DNA from: JBKHYJ01 sp046565505
GTDB taxonomy: Bacteria > Acidobacteriota > Blastocatellia > UBA7656
DNA: 64,000 nucleotides
Assembly (NCBI GenBank): GCA_046565505.1
Contig: JBKHYJ010000043.1
Span: 62,001-126,000, forward strand
Direction of reading: 5' to 3'
The position numbers and the translations under genes are program-made. This document shows, in pieces, positions 17,247 through 26,660 of this stretch (position 1 is the first letter of the stretch; every line of letters starts with the position of its first letter). The notes under the pieces are model-generated. The model was not told the origin of the DNA, searched no databases, and was given only the letters and a program-made list of their open reading frames with translations.

Positions 17247-18245
17247 CTAGAGCGAATGTATAACGGCTTCCGTAAACTCGGTGGTCGTCGATTGCCCGCC
17301 GAGGTCGCGCGTGAGGGACCGGCCTTCCGCCAGTATTTTTTCCAGCGCCGCGCGTATCCGGTCTGCGGCCTCGCGCTCGCCGAGGTATCTGAGCATCAGA
17401 ACGGCCGTCTGTATCAAGGCCGTCGGGTTAGCGATGCCACGGCCTGCGATGCTCGGGGCGGAACCGTGCACGGCCTCAAAGACCGCGATGTCTTCGCCTA
17501 TGTTTGCGCCGGGCACAACGCCCAGGCCGCCCACCAGGCCCGCGCCGAGGTCGGAGATTATATCGCCGTAGAGATTCTCCAACAGCAAAACATCGAACTG
17601 GTTGGGGTTTATCACGAGCTGCATGCAGGCGTTATCGACTATCAGGTCGTCCGCCCCTATCTCCGGGTAGTCCTTCGACACCTCGCGGAAGCAATTGAGA
17701 AACAATCCGTCGGACAACTTCATGATGTTCGCTTTATGAATGGCCGTGACCCTCTTCCGCCCCTCGCGCCGCGCGTACTCGAAGGCGAACTTTGCGATGC
17801 GGCGCGAGGCGCGGTCCGTTATTATCTTGAGGCTTTCGACGACGCCGGGCACCACTTCATGTTCGAGGCCGGAATAAAGGTCCTCGGTATTCTCGCGGAC
17901 GACTATTAAATCGACATCTTCATAACGGGTCTTCACGCCCGGGAGCGATTTGATGGGACGGAGGTTCGCGTACAGGTCGAGCGCCTTACGCAGCCGGACG
18001 TTCGCGCTGACAAACCCCGTGCCGATGGGCGTCATGACGGGCCCCTTCAGCGCGACCCTGGTCCGCTTGATCGAGTCGAACAGGTCTTGCGGGAGCGGGT
18101 CGCCGAACCTCGACAGCGCCTCCGCGCCGACGACGAACGACTCCCACTCTATCTGCACGCCGGCGGCACGCAATATCGAAACGGTTGCGCCCGTGACTTC
18201 CGGCCCGATCCCGTCTCCGGGTATCAGCGTTATCTTATGCGCCAT
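17247..18245 (-). CDS. NAD-type isocitrate/isopropylmalate dehydrogenase
   Basis: A 332-residue member of the decarboxylating beta-hydroxyacid dehydrogenase family. It has LIPGDGIGPEV at the N terminus, KGPVMTPIGTGFVSANVRLRKALDLYANLRP, the catalytic IVVRENTEDLYSGLEH, and HKANIMKLSDGLFL. The Ser/Asn pattern in the substrate loop and the ENTEDLYSG motif favour an NAD-dependent isocitrate dehydrogenase over LeuB. No leucine or TCA genes lie nearby to settle it. Confidence 0.88.
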   Translation of the reverse strand: MAHKITLIPGDGIGPEVTGATVSILRAAGVQIEWESFVVGAEALSRFGDPLPQDLFDSIKRTRVALKGPVMTPIGTGFVSANVRLRKALDLYANLRPIKSLPGVKTRYEDVDLIVVRENTEDLYSGLEHEVVPGVVESLKIITDRASRRIAKFAFEYARREGRKRVTAIHKANIMKLSDGLFLNCFREVSKDYPEIGADDLIVDNACMQLVINPNQFDVLLLENLYGDIISDLGAGLVGGLGVVPGANIGEDIAVFEAVHGSAPSIAGRGIANPTALIQTAVLMLRYLGEREAADRIRAALEKILAEGRSLTRDLGGQSTTTEFTEAVIHSL

Positions 18246-18549
18246 TCAGTTGCCTCCACACACTTAAGACCAGCGTCCGCCTAACAGGTTTCTAATCATA
18301 CATGACGCCCTCGCGGCCACACAACCTGAAGGGGATTCGCGGCCCGCCGCCGGAACCGGGCCAGGCATGAGGGTCAGAACCTCCGGGCGTGGGGCATCAC
18401 CTCTGGCCTCGCGCGCGGGCCCCGGCGGGCGTGAACTCTTGATTGATTGACAAAGCCATCTTCGTCTTTTAGCCTTTAGGTTGGCGTCGGCGTGACGCGG
18501 TTTTGACAGGCGGCGGGCTTTTAATTGCGACCCGCGCGAGGGCAATCGA
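18246..18549. other. Divergent intergenic region, no gene seen
   Basis: These 304 bases lie between the leftward dehydrogenase and rightward queD and should contain both promoters. I see no gene, RNA or clear repeat in it. Confidence 0.5.
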
Positions 18550-18927
18550 ATGTATGAAGTGATGATCGAAGAAGAGTTCTCGGCCGCGCATGCGTTGCGC
18601 GGCTACCGCGGGAAGTGCGAAAACCTGCACGGACATAACTGGAAGGTCGAAGTCTACGTGCGCGGCGAGCGGCTCGACTCCGTCGGCATGCTGGTCGATT
18701 TTAAAGAGTTGAAAGCATCGACGCGCCGCGTGATGCATTACCTGGACCATCAGAACCTCAACGAGCTGAAGCCATTCGACAGGGAGATGAACCCTTCGTC
18801 GGAGCACATCGCGGGCTTCATCCTGCACAAAGTAGCGGCGGAGATTAACAACGACACTGTGAAGGTCTACAAAGTCCGCGTGTGGGAGACGCCCTCGACC
18901 TGTGCGACTTATGAAGTCAATTCCTGA
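18550..18927 (+). CDS. queD: 6-carboxytetrahydropterin synthase
   Basis: QueD makes 6-carboxytetrahydropterin from dihydroneopterin triphosphate in the queuosine/7-deazaguanine pathway. The 125-residue protein has zinc ligands His14, His27 and His29 and catalytic Cys23 in CENLHGHNWKVEV, plus the late ETPSTCATYEV. A GAGGG lies about 8 bases before the ATG at 18550. No queC, queE or queF gene is next to it. Confidence 0.92.
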   Translation: MYEVMIEEEFSAAHALRGYRGKCENLHGHNWKVEVYVRGERLDSVGMLVDFKELKASTRRVMHYLDHQNLNELKPFDREMNPSSEHIAGFILHKVAAEINNDTVKVYKVRVWETPSTCATYEVNS

Positions 18928-19077
18928 TCGGGCCCGCCGTGCCATCACACGAGCCGGCCGCCTGTCGGTCGCCGGGCAGTCATATACATCCGGCCCGCCT
19001 TTTAATATCAGCCACAAACAACCGGGCGCCGCCCGCGGGCTGCCACAAGCCAGAGGCCGCGCGCGGGCGACGAGCTT

Positions 19078-20709
19078 ATGATCTGCATCCTGCACGGCTA
19101 CTTGCTCGATGGCTCGGGCAGCAACCTCTGGACGCGGGCCGTCATCCAGTCGCTCTGCCGCGGCGGAGAAACCGTCCACCTCGTCTGCCAGGAGAATCAC
19201 CCGGAACGCTTCGATTTTATCGGCGAGGCATACCGCTATAACCTGGACGGGACTGTCGAGACTATGTTTCGGCGAGAAGTCGCTTACGCGGGCCGCTGTG
19301 TAATGCACAAGCCGCAAATCCGCGACACGCTCCCTGTCTACGTGTGGGACCACTACGAAGAATTTCCAAACGTGGTGCCGATGATCGAGCTGCCGGACGA
19401 GGCAATCGACTACTACCTGGGTAGAAACACGGAAGTAGTTATGCAGGTGGCGCGGGGGCATGCGGTCAGCGTCATGCACGCCAACCATGCGGTGCTGATG
19501 TCGGTCGTGGCCGAGCGCGTGAGCCGGTCGCTCGCCATTCCATTTGCCATAATGCCCCACGGCAGCGCCATAGAATACGCGGTCAAGAAGGACGAGCGAT
19601 TCCTCCGCCTCGCCGCGGGCGCCTTTCGGGCGGCGAGCCGCATATTCGTCGTGGGGCGGGAGATGCGGGAGCGGGTCAATGCCGTGTTCGCTTCCATAGA
19701 AGGCCTGGACGCGAAGTTGACGGAGTTGAAGCTAGGCGTTGACACGGGGCTGTTCGAGCCCGTCCGAGCTGAAGACCGGCACAAGAACATCAGCAGGCTG
19801 CTGGAGTCAGTCTCCGACCTCCCCCGCGGCAAGACGCGAGACATGTCAGACGGCATGCTCGCCCGGCTCCGAAGCGACATGACGATAGGCGACATGCGGT
19901 CAGCCATCGCCTCGGCGTCAGGCTACGTCGGCAAGCGGCCCGACGCAGACATCGAGTCGAAATTCGCGGCGGTCGATTGGAGCAGAGACAAGATTCTTCT
20001 GTTCGTGGGCCGTCTGATAGCGAGCAAGGGGCCGCAGTCAATCATAGCCGCGCTGCCGCAGATACTCGACGAGTACCCGGATTCGAGGCTGGTCGTAGTC
20101 GGACACGGCCCATTGCGGGAGGCATTAGAAGCGCTCACCTGGGCTTTGAGTCGAGGCGACAGACCACTTGTTGAAAAAATGGTCGAATGGGGGGCCGCGC
20201 TCGAAGGCCCCGGGCCGGGACAGTTCACGACCGTGCGCCGCTACTACGACGCTCTCGGCGAGGGCGGACGGTTAGACGAGTACTTTCAGAAGGCGACGCG
20301 GCACAGGTGGGAGGGCAGAGTAATCTTCACGGGGTACCTCACGCACGGCGAGCTCCGCCACCTCTTTCCCTGCTGCGACCTGGCGATATTCCCTTCGGTC
20401 GTCGCGGAGGCCGGGCCACTGGTGTTTCTCGAAGCGCTCGCTTCCGGGTGCTTCCCCCTGGGCACTTATTTCGCGGGGATGGCCGCCAGCATCGACTCGG
20501 CGGCCGAGAGCCTGCCCACGCAGGACGCGGGGTTGATGAAACTGAGCGCGGACGAATCAAAGACGGTCGCGGACATCGCCTCAAAAGCGCCGCGGGCGCT
20601 TGCGCTCGGCGGCAGGCACAAAGAAACCTTGCGGGAGGTCGCCGTCGAGAATTACGACTGGAAGAGGGTGGCGACCAATTTAGCCTCTGAGCTTCGCGTA
20701 CTAATCTAG
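19078..20709 (+). CDS. GT4-type glycosyltransferase
   Basis: A 543-residue GT-B fold glycosyltransferase. The N-terminal Rossmann half opens with ICILHGYLLDGSGSNLWTRAVIQSL; the C-terminal half has LLFVGRLIASKGPQSIIAALPQIL, RLVVVGHGPLREALEA and the nucleotide-sugar motif VVAEAGPLVFLEALASG. It is longer than typical members because of an insertion of about 100 residues between the halves (around residues 235-300). Donor and acceptor are unknown. No other polysaccharide genes flank it, and the ribosome-binding site is weak. Confidence 0.88.
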   Translation: MICILHGYLLDGSGSNLWTRAVIQSLCRGGETVHLVCQENHPERFDFIGEAYRYNLDGTVETMFRREVAYAGRCVMHKPQIRDTLPVYVWDHYEEFPNVVPMIELPDEAIDYYLGRNTEVVMQVARGHAVSVMHANHAVLMSVVAERVSRSLAIPFAIMPHGSAIEYAVKKDERFLRLAAGAFRAASRIFVVGREMRERVNAVFASIEGLDAKLTELKLGVDTGLFEPVRAEDRHKNISRLLESVSDLPRGKTRDMSDGMLARLRSDMTIGDMRSAIASASGYVGKRPDADIESKFAAVDWSRDKILLFVGRLIASKGPQSIIAALPQILDEYPDSRLVVVGHGPLREALEALTWALSRGDRPLVEKMVEWGAALEGPGPGQFTTVRRYYDALGEGGRLDEYFQKATRHRWEGRVIFTGYLTHGELRHLFPCCDLAIFPSVVAEAGPLVFLEALASGCFPLGTYFAGMAASIDSAAESLPTQDAGLMKLSADESKTVADIASKAPRALALGGRHKETLREVAVENYDWKRVATNLASELRVLI

Positions 20710-21261
20710 GCTAGCAGCCGGCCCCTGCCCGTAAGACCGCCAAATCCATTCCCGAGAACATGGGCATTCTAATTGTAATTCGGCTACCCAGGCCAGGCCC
20801 GAGGGCGAGAAATCGGGACCAGGTGAAATGTTTTGGGGGCGCTTACCATTACTAGAATGAATAAAGGAGCTATGGCCGGCCGGGCGGAGTTATTGTGGCT
20901 TTCAATGCCGGGACGGAAAACATGTTGACAACTACAACGAGACAAACTAGACTCGCCGCCAGCATTTTCGCCGTTTCTCAGGAAAAGCAGCACACGAAAA
21001 CGAATTGAAGTCCGACGTTGTAGTGGGCACCTTGAGCGGTGCTTACAAGGGTCTTTGTATTAACCGCCACGACAGTAGCTTGGTGGAAGGGCATTCAGCA
21101 AGGTTGTGGAATCAAGCGCGAACTCGCCCGCGTGAGCGAACCGAAGCTAAATGTTTGATTACCATTTCGTCAGGCTCCTGCTACGAAGCAACTCATTGTT
21201 AGCCCGGCCTGTAACCTGACTGAACTGTTCAGGGCGTAATAACCAGATGGAGGTCAGTACG
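20710..21261. other. Intergenic region, no gene recognised
   Basis: This 552-base stretch between the glycosyltransferase and the next small gene has mixed codon phase and no reading frame with a ribosome-binding site. I see no tRNA-like or strong hairpin structure. It may carry a promoter for the rightward envelope genes. Confidence 0.45.
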
Positions 21262-21645
21262 ATGGCGCTCGCCCCTTTTGTCGCAGCAACCCGCATCACT
21301 ATCGCCCTTAAGAGTGTCACCGACGCAATAGTGGTCGGGGATTTCGACCCAGGTCAATGCATCCTTCAAATCGATGACCCCGAGAATGCTCTGGCCGGCA
21401 CATTTAAGGCCCTTCATATCGAAGATTTTCAAATGGATGGCTTCCGCGAAAATCTCGCCATACTTTGCCCGGAGATAGAGGGTGAAGTGCGAAATCCGAC
21501 TACCTTCCCCCTCGCCGCTAATATGACCATCCAAGTCGCGGTGAATAGACTGGAATCTCTATTTTTGGTCGCCTTTCAGGAAGACCCCCCCAGATGGAAT
21601 GGGGAATGCTTGCCGGCTGACTTGCCAGACGAATTACAACCCTGA
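21262..21645 (+). CDS. Hypothetical 127-residue protein
   Basis: I do not recognise this protein. The third codon positions are strongly C/G-biased in this frame, which supports coding. A perfect GGAGG at 21249-21253 sits 8 bases before the ATG at 21262, so that start is chosen over an ATG five codons earlier. The protein (MALAPFVAATRITIALKSV) has alternating hydrophobic segments suggesting a small beta-rich fold, and no signal peptide. It lies 67 bases before an exported beta-rich protein gene and may share its transcript. Confidence 0.6.
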   Translation: MALAPFVAATRITIALKSVTDAIVVGDFDPGQCILQIDDPENALAGTFKALHIEDFQMDGFRENLAILCPEIEGEVRNPTTFPLAANMTIQVAVNRLESLFLVAFQEDPPRWNGECLPADLPDELQP

Positions 21646-21712
21646 CGGCCGGCGGCGGGCTAGACTCCATTAGTGGTCCAACAATCCGTTTTGAATGATT
21701 AAGGAGAGTTAG

Positions 21713-23098
21713 ATGTTTCGGTCATCTCGCAGTATCACTTTGATTTTGCTGTTCCTTGCACTCCCGCTCATGCCGATTCGCGCGCAGGGCACGGGCCCCA
21801 TTCAGGAATCTTACCTGGTATGGATGCCAAGCTCGAATGCGGCAGCCAGTCAGACCTTCGCGAGAGTCACATTCGCTAATTCTCTTTCCAAGGCACCGAG
21901 CCGCGCCCAGATCACTATAACCACAAGGCCGAGTGGCACTAGAATAGGCGTGAACGCGGCCACTTTGCTACCAGGAAACGACAAGGTTCTAGTGATAAGC
22001 TTGGACCCGGCGGTCCCCCCCCTTGCCGATGACACGCAAGCAGAAGTGCGCTTTGATCAACTCCCATTGTCGGTCGATCCCATTACTACACCTGTCACTT
22101 CGACAGGCGAGATTTACAATCGATCAAACATAAAATCTTTGGCCGACCTCCGGCTGAAGGAGGCGGAAGAAGCAGTAGCCCACAGCAAAACTAAAGAAGA
22201 GCGAAACATATTTGCCGGATTCAGTGCCACCGCCCCATCGGATGGGGACGCCGAAGGTAATGCCGACATCAGCCTCAACCACCAGTGGCAGGTGCCGAGC
22301 CTGTTCGCATCCCTCAGCCTAAAGAAAAGCACGGCGGACGAGGCTGACCCGAAGTATTTCAGCCTGGCCCTCGGTTACCGGAAGATATTCTCATCGCAAG
22401 CCGGGAGGTTGCGGAACATTCGTAACCTGGTGGCGGCGGCCGAGAATCAGGCCAGGCGTGACCCGGATGATTCAGCCGCGGCACAGAAAAACGGCCAGGC
22501 GATAAGTACGGAAATAAACAATCTTTCAAAGGGCTTCTTACTCAACTTCATCATCGACGCGGCCGGCCGGCTTGAGGGAGAGGCGATGAACCTCAACGTG
22601 ACTAACGCCATATTCGACATGCCATTACAACTGGCATCCCGCACCAGGAGAATAGGGGGGGACGCCTTCTGGAACTTCCGCATTGTCCCTGCCGGGGTCG
22701 AATTGGGGCGCAACCTGCACAGCGAAAATGAGGTGATGGAGAAGTATTACATCGGGCGGTTTAAATTCGGCGGTGAACTGAATTTTTATTACGAAGCCAG
22801 GGATCAGGAAAACGCATTCCCCAGGCGGATTGAATTGACCCTACAGGCGGTCGACCGTTACCTTTGGCGGGACGAGACCGCCTTCGACCAGGAAACAATG
22901 AAGGCCATCGGCATTTCCAAAGGCCACAAATCCTGGTTCCAAGGAGACCTAAACATTTTTCTGGGGGCCACCAAACAAGGTAGGTTTGGCTTCAAGGTCA
23001 GTCGGATTCGAGGGAAGCTACCGCCGACCTTCGCGGACACGAAGGCGTATACTTTCGGGTTGGTTTTCCAGTCAGCGGACGACAATTCTAATCAGTAA
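21713..23098 (+). CDS. Exported protein, probable outer-membrane beta-barrel
   Basis: A 461-residue protein with a clear signal peptide (SITLILLFLALPLMPIRAQG). After it comes a beta-rich domain (about 30-150), a charged helical stretch with KEAEEAVAHSKTKEERN, and a C-terminal region of alternating strands ending in KAYTFGLVFQSADD. That pattern suggests an outer-membrane barrel, though it does not end in a C-terminal aromatic. AGGAGAG lies 6 bases before the ATG. I cannot assign a family. It precedes the membrane phospholipase by 283 bases on the same strand. Confidence 0.7.
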   Translation: MFRSSRSITLILLFLALPLMPIRAQGTGPIQESYLVWMPSSNAAASQTFARVTFANSLSKAPSRAQITITTRPSGTRIGVNAATLLPGNDKVLVISLDPAVPPLADDTQAEVRFDQLPLSVDPITTPVTSTGEIYNRSNIKSLADLRLKEAEEAVAHSKTKEERNIFAGFSATAPSDGDAEGNADISLNHQWQVPSLFASLSLKKSTADEADPKYFSLALGYRKIFSSQAGRLRNIRNLVAAAENQARRDPDDSAAAQKNGQAISTEINNLSKGFLLNFIIDAAGRLEGEAMNLNVTNAIFDMPLQLASRTRRIGGDAFWNFRIVPAGVELGRNLHSENEVMEKYYIGRFKFGGELNFYYEARDQENAFPRRIELTLQAVDRYLWRDETAFDQETMKAIGISKGHKSWFQGDLNIFLGATKQGRFGFKVSRIRGKLPPTFADTKAYTFGLVFQSADDNSNQ

Positions 23099-23188
23099 GA
23101 GATCGTGCCCGGGAATTTCCGATTTTCCGATTTGTAACATCTCCGACCCTGTGTTAGCTAGACAGAAAATATCACCTAGCTTCTGAGG

Positions 23189-23223
23189 CTGTATAAAACC
23201 GACCCCCAGTCAGTTTCATACAG
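23189..23223. repeat. Inverted repeat upstream of the patatin gene
   Basis: CTGTATAAAAC and GTTTCATACAG form 11-base arms with one mismatch around a 13-base loop. It lies 90 bases after the beta-barrel gene stop and about 160 bases before the patatin start; it could be a terminator or operator. Confidence 0.4.
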
Positions 23224-23381
23224 TCTAGAGCTTAAAGGCTCGAATGCCATCTTTTAAGACGCGAAAGCCTGCCCGCCGAGGGAATACGGGAAGTTGTTTG
23301 TATAGCTACTAAGCCCGGCCGATCAGGCATTCACAGCCATACAAGTTTTCTATTCCGCTCCAGCTCGCTTCGGAGGAGATC

Positions 23382-26300
23382 ATGGCAAAAACAGTGACCG
23401 CGGAATCCGAGTCGCTTCCACTCTACCAGGCCCTGGAGGAAGAGTACATCACCCTCCACGGCGTGCTGCCCGACGAGTACTATCAAACGCCGCCCGACCA
23501 GCGCCTGAATGCGATCTACGATAAGATTCACGCGCTAGAAAAGAAACGCGCGGCGATTTGCATATCCGGGGGCGGCATCCGCAGCGCCACCTTCGCGCTC
23601 GGCGTGCTCCAGGGGCTCGCGCGGCGGGGGCTGCTCGACAATTTCGATTTCCTCTCGACGGTCTCGGGCGGCGGCTACGTGGGGAGCTGGCTCTCCGCGT
23701 GGATACACCGAAACAGGCGCGGGCCCGGCGGTGTCGTAGAGGAGCTGTATGGCAGGGACGTGGCCCCGGGCAAGCCCGAGGCCAACCCCATCCGCCACCT
23801 GCGCGCGTACAGCAATTACCTGAGTCCGAAGCTGGGGCTGCTGTCGGCCGACACATGGACGCTGGCGGCGATCATCTTCCGCAACCTGCTCCTCAACTGG
23901 ACGGTTCTCATCCCGCTGCTGGCCGCCGCGCTGATGGTCCCCAGGCTATGCGTGTCGGTGTTGCGCCTGGACTTCGCCGAGCCTAACAGAAGCAGGCTGC
24001 TGACGGCGCTGTTATTGGGCGCCTTCGCCGCCGGCGTGATAGCCGTCACCTACATGGGCATACTGCGGCCCAGCCTCAAGAAATACCTGTCGGAGAGGTA
24101 TCGCTTCCACGCGAGCCAGATCGGGTTCCTGCTGTGGTGTATGCTCCCGACCTTCTGCCTGGCGCTTTTCCTGAGCACCTACTGGGGCTGGCTCCGCAAC
24201 TCGGGCGTGCCTATCGAGCAGCAGGTGTCGCCGGTATTCAAGCTCCACATAGAGTACCCCTGGCCTTTCTTCCTGTTCGGGCTGGTGCTCCACGCCTTCG
24301 CGTGGGCGCTGTTCTCGCTTTGGGTGAGGAGATTCAAGTTCGCCGAGTTCGCCGTGTCCGTGCTGGTCGGTTTCACGGGGGGGGTCTTATTGTGGTTCGC
24401 GGCGACACGCGTCTTCCCTTTCGACAACCGCCTGACGGTCCCGGTCACGGAATACTTCGTCTGTTTCGCGCTGCCGCTGATACTAGGGCTGCTGCTGCTC
24501 GCCGTGACCCTGTTCGTGGGGCTTGGCAGCCGCTTCACGGAAGACGACGACAGGGAGTGGCTGGCGCGCTACTCCGCCTGGGTCCTGATCGTGAGCCTGG
24601 GGTGGGCGATCATCAGCTTCATAGTAATATTCGGGCCCGAGGCTTTGATGTGGGTCGGCGCCGAGACTAGAATCGCCATCGCGGCGATGGGGGGCGTGTC
24701 CGGCGTCGTCACCGTGGTGCTCGGCCGCAGCGCGCACACGGCCGCCAGCAAGAAGCAGGAAGCTGAAGGCAACCAATCCCCCATGAGGAATTTAATACTC
24801 TCGCTGGCCGCCCCGCTGTTCATAGTGATCTTCCTCATCATGCTGTCGCTCGGCGTCAGCGCCATCATATTCGCGTCGAAGGAAGCTTTGGCGGCGAACC
24901 TGCTCGGGGTAGACTGGCACGCGGGCGCGCTGCCCGACACGTTCAGCCCGCTCGAACTGGTCCACAACACGTCGAACCGCATCGGGTTCGCGCTGTTCGG
25001 CCTGATCGCGCTCGTCGGCTTCCTGATGGCGTTCAGCATCAACATAAACAAGTTCTCCCTTCATTCGATGTACCGCAACCGTTTGATAAGGGCCTACCTG
25101 GGGGCTTCCCAGGAGAAGCGGCGCGCGAACCCGTTCACGGGCTTCGACCCGGCCGATAATATTCAGATGCATGAGCTGCGGCCGGAGCTATTCCATGCGA
25201 GCAGTTTCACGGACCCCGCCAGATTCATCGACAAGCTGCGGGACCCTACGAACGCCTTCTCCGAAGCCCTCAAGAAGCTCTTCACCCCGGAGACGCGACG
25301 GGCCTTGAACGGCCACGGCAAACCCGGGCTCTCGCTCGACGACCTGATAAGGGAAATGAACAGAGTCGTAGACGGCGAGCCGCTATACGACACCGACATC
25401 TACGAAGACCTGAGTCTGGACGCGGATACGCGGACCCTTCTGAAGCAGAATCCCGCCGGCAACACCCTGACGACTCTCAACCGCCTGCTTCTGGAGCAGG
25501 CGTACCCGGGCGAGATAAGACCGTTCAGGGAATACAAGCCCATGCACGTCATCAACATGGCTTTGAACCTCGTCGGGGGCGACAACCTGGCCTGGCAGCA
25601 GAGGAAGGCCGAATCGTTCACTTCCTCGCCGCTCCACAGCGGCAGCTATTGCATCAACACCTCGGAGAGGGCCGGGTGCGGCAGCTACAGAAGCTCTAAG
25701 GAGTATGGCGGGAACGATGGGATTTCCCTCGGCACGGCCGTCGCCATCTCCGGGGCCGCCGTGAGCCCGAATATGGGTTACCACTCCTCGGCTGCCATCA
25801 CGTTCCTGCTGACGCTTTTCAACGCCCGGCTGGGGTGGTGGCTCGGCAACCCCGGCAAGACAGGGGATAAGACTTACCGCCGGTCCCACCCGCTGTTCTC
25901 TATCAAGCCTTTGCTGGCCGAAGCCTTCGGCCTGACGGATGACAAGAACAAGTACGTCTATCTTTCGGATGGGGGCCACTTCGAGAACCTGGCGATTTAC
26001 GAGATGGTCATGCGCAGATGCCACTACATCGTCGTCAGCGACGGGAGCCAGGACCCTGACTACCAGTTCGACGACCTCGGCGCGGCCCTGCGAAAGATTC
26101 GCATCGACCTCGGCGTGCCCATCGTAATCGAGAAGATCCTCATCTACTCCAAGAAACAAGACAAAGAGAGTAAGTTCTGCGCCATTGGCAAGATCCGCTA
26201 CTGCGACGTGGACGGGGGCGGCGAAGAAAAGAACGGCACTCTCATCTACATCAAGCCGGCCATCGGCGGTAAAGAGCCCGCCGACGTTTACAACTATGCC

Positions 26301-26612
26301 CAGACGAGCAAGTTGTTCCCGCACGAACCCACGGCCGACCAGTACTTCAGCGAGTCGCAGTTCGAGAGCTACCGCATGCTGGGCTATCATGCGGTCGAGC
26401 AGATATGCGAGCGATGGCCGGGCGGCGACCTGAAGAGCTGGGCGCACCACATCCGCACGGTCTACTTGCAGCCGCCATCCACGGGCCCCACGGCGTCGCC
26501 TTCGGCCGGGCCATCAACACTGACCGCGTCGATGCTGCCCACGGCGCTGCTAGGCGGGCCGGAACCTGCCGGGGCGGCAGGGCCGCCATTCGTGAATAAA
26601 GCGGGAGGGTAG
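23382..26612 (+). CDS. Large membrane patatin-like phospholipase
   Basis: This 1076-residue protein is a patatin-type lipid acyl hydrolase split by a membrane region. The oxyanion loop is GGGIRS (63-68), the nucleophile is Ser95 in STVSGGGYVGSW, and the catalytic Asp is Asp863 in LSDGGHFENLA. Between about residues 165 and 555 there are around ten hydrophobic segments, and the catalytic Asp lies more than 300 residues after them. The family cleaves membrane lipids. The C-terminal tail is Pro/Ala/Ser-rich. A GGAGG-type site precedes the ATG at 23382. Patatins serve in lipid turnover, virulence or defence; the neighbours here are envelope proteins, so envelope lipid turnover is the simplest reading. 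Confidence 0.85.
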   Translation: MAKTVTAESESLPLYQALEEEYITLHGVLPDEYYQTPPDQRLNAIYDKIHALEKKRAAICISGGGIRSATFALGVLQGLARRGLLDNFDFLSTVSGGGYVGSWLSAWIHRNRRGPGGVVEELYGRDVAPGKPEANPIRHLRAYSNYLSPKLGLLSADTWTLAAIIFRNLLLNWTVLIPLLAAALMVPRLCVSVLRLDFAEPNRSRLLTALLLGAFAAGVIAVTYMGILRPSLKKYLSERYRFHASQIGFLLWCMLPTFCLALFLSTYWGWLRNSGVPIEQQVSPVFKLHIEYPWPFFLFGLVLHAFAWALFSLWVRRFKFAEFAVSVLVGFTGGVLLWFAATRVFPFDNRLTVPVTEYFVCFALPLILGLLLLAVTLFVGLGSRFTEDDDREWLARYSAWVLIVSLGWAIISFIVIFGPEALMWVGAETRIAIAAMGGVSGVVTVVLGRSAHTAASKKQEAEGNQSPMRNLILSLAAPLFIVIFLIMLSLGVSAIIFASKEALAANLLGVDWHAGALPDTFSPLELVHNTSNRIGFALFGLIALVGFLMAFSININKFSLHSMYRNRLIRAYLGASQEKRRANPFTGFDPADNIQMHELRPELFHASSFTDPARFIDKLRDPTNAFSEALKKLFTPETRRALNGHGKPGLSLDDLIREMNRVVDGEPLYDTDIYEDLSLDADTRTLLKQNPAGNTLTTLNRLLLEQAYPGEIRPFREYKPMHVINMALNLVGGDNLAWQQRKAESFTSSPLHSGSYCINTSERAGCGSYRSSKEYGGNDGISLGTAVAISGAAVSPNMGYHSSAAITFLLTLFNARLGWWLGNPGKTGDKTYRRSHPLFSIKPLLAEAFGLTDDKNKYVYLSDGGHFENLAIYEMVMRRCHYIVVSDGSQDPDYQFDDLGAALRKIRIDLGVPIVIEKILIYSKKQDKESKFCAIGKIRYCDVDGGGEEKNGTLIYIKPAIGGKEPADVYNYAQTSKLFPHEPTADQYFSESQFESYRMLGYHAVEQICERWPGGDLKSWAHHIRTVYLQPPSTGPTASPSAGPSTLTASMLPTALLGGPEPAGAAGPPFVNKAGG

Positions 26613-26660
26613 GTATAGAAGCCTCGCTCGCGGCGCCTTTCCTTCCGCTCTGACGCCCGC

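Noticed and set aside
18469..19560. Minus-strand frame opposite queD and the glycosyltransferase
   Set aside because: Both plus-strand genes have clear family motifs; the opposite frame has none.
25383..26450. Minus-strand frame of 355 codons opposite the patatin C terminus
   Set aside because: It mirrors the coding strand's GC-rich third positions; the patatin catalytic Asp lies here on the plus strand.
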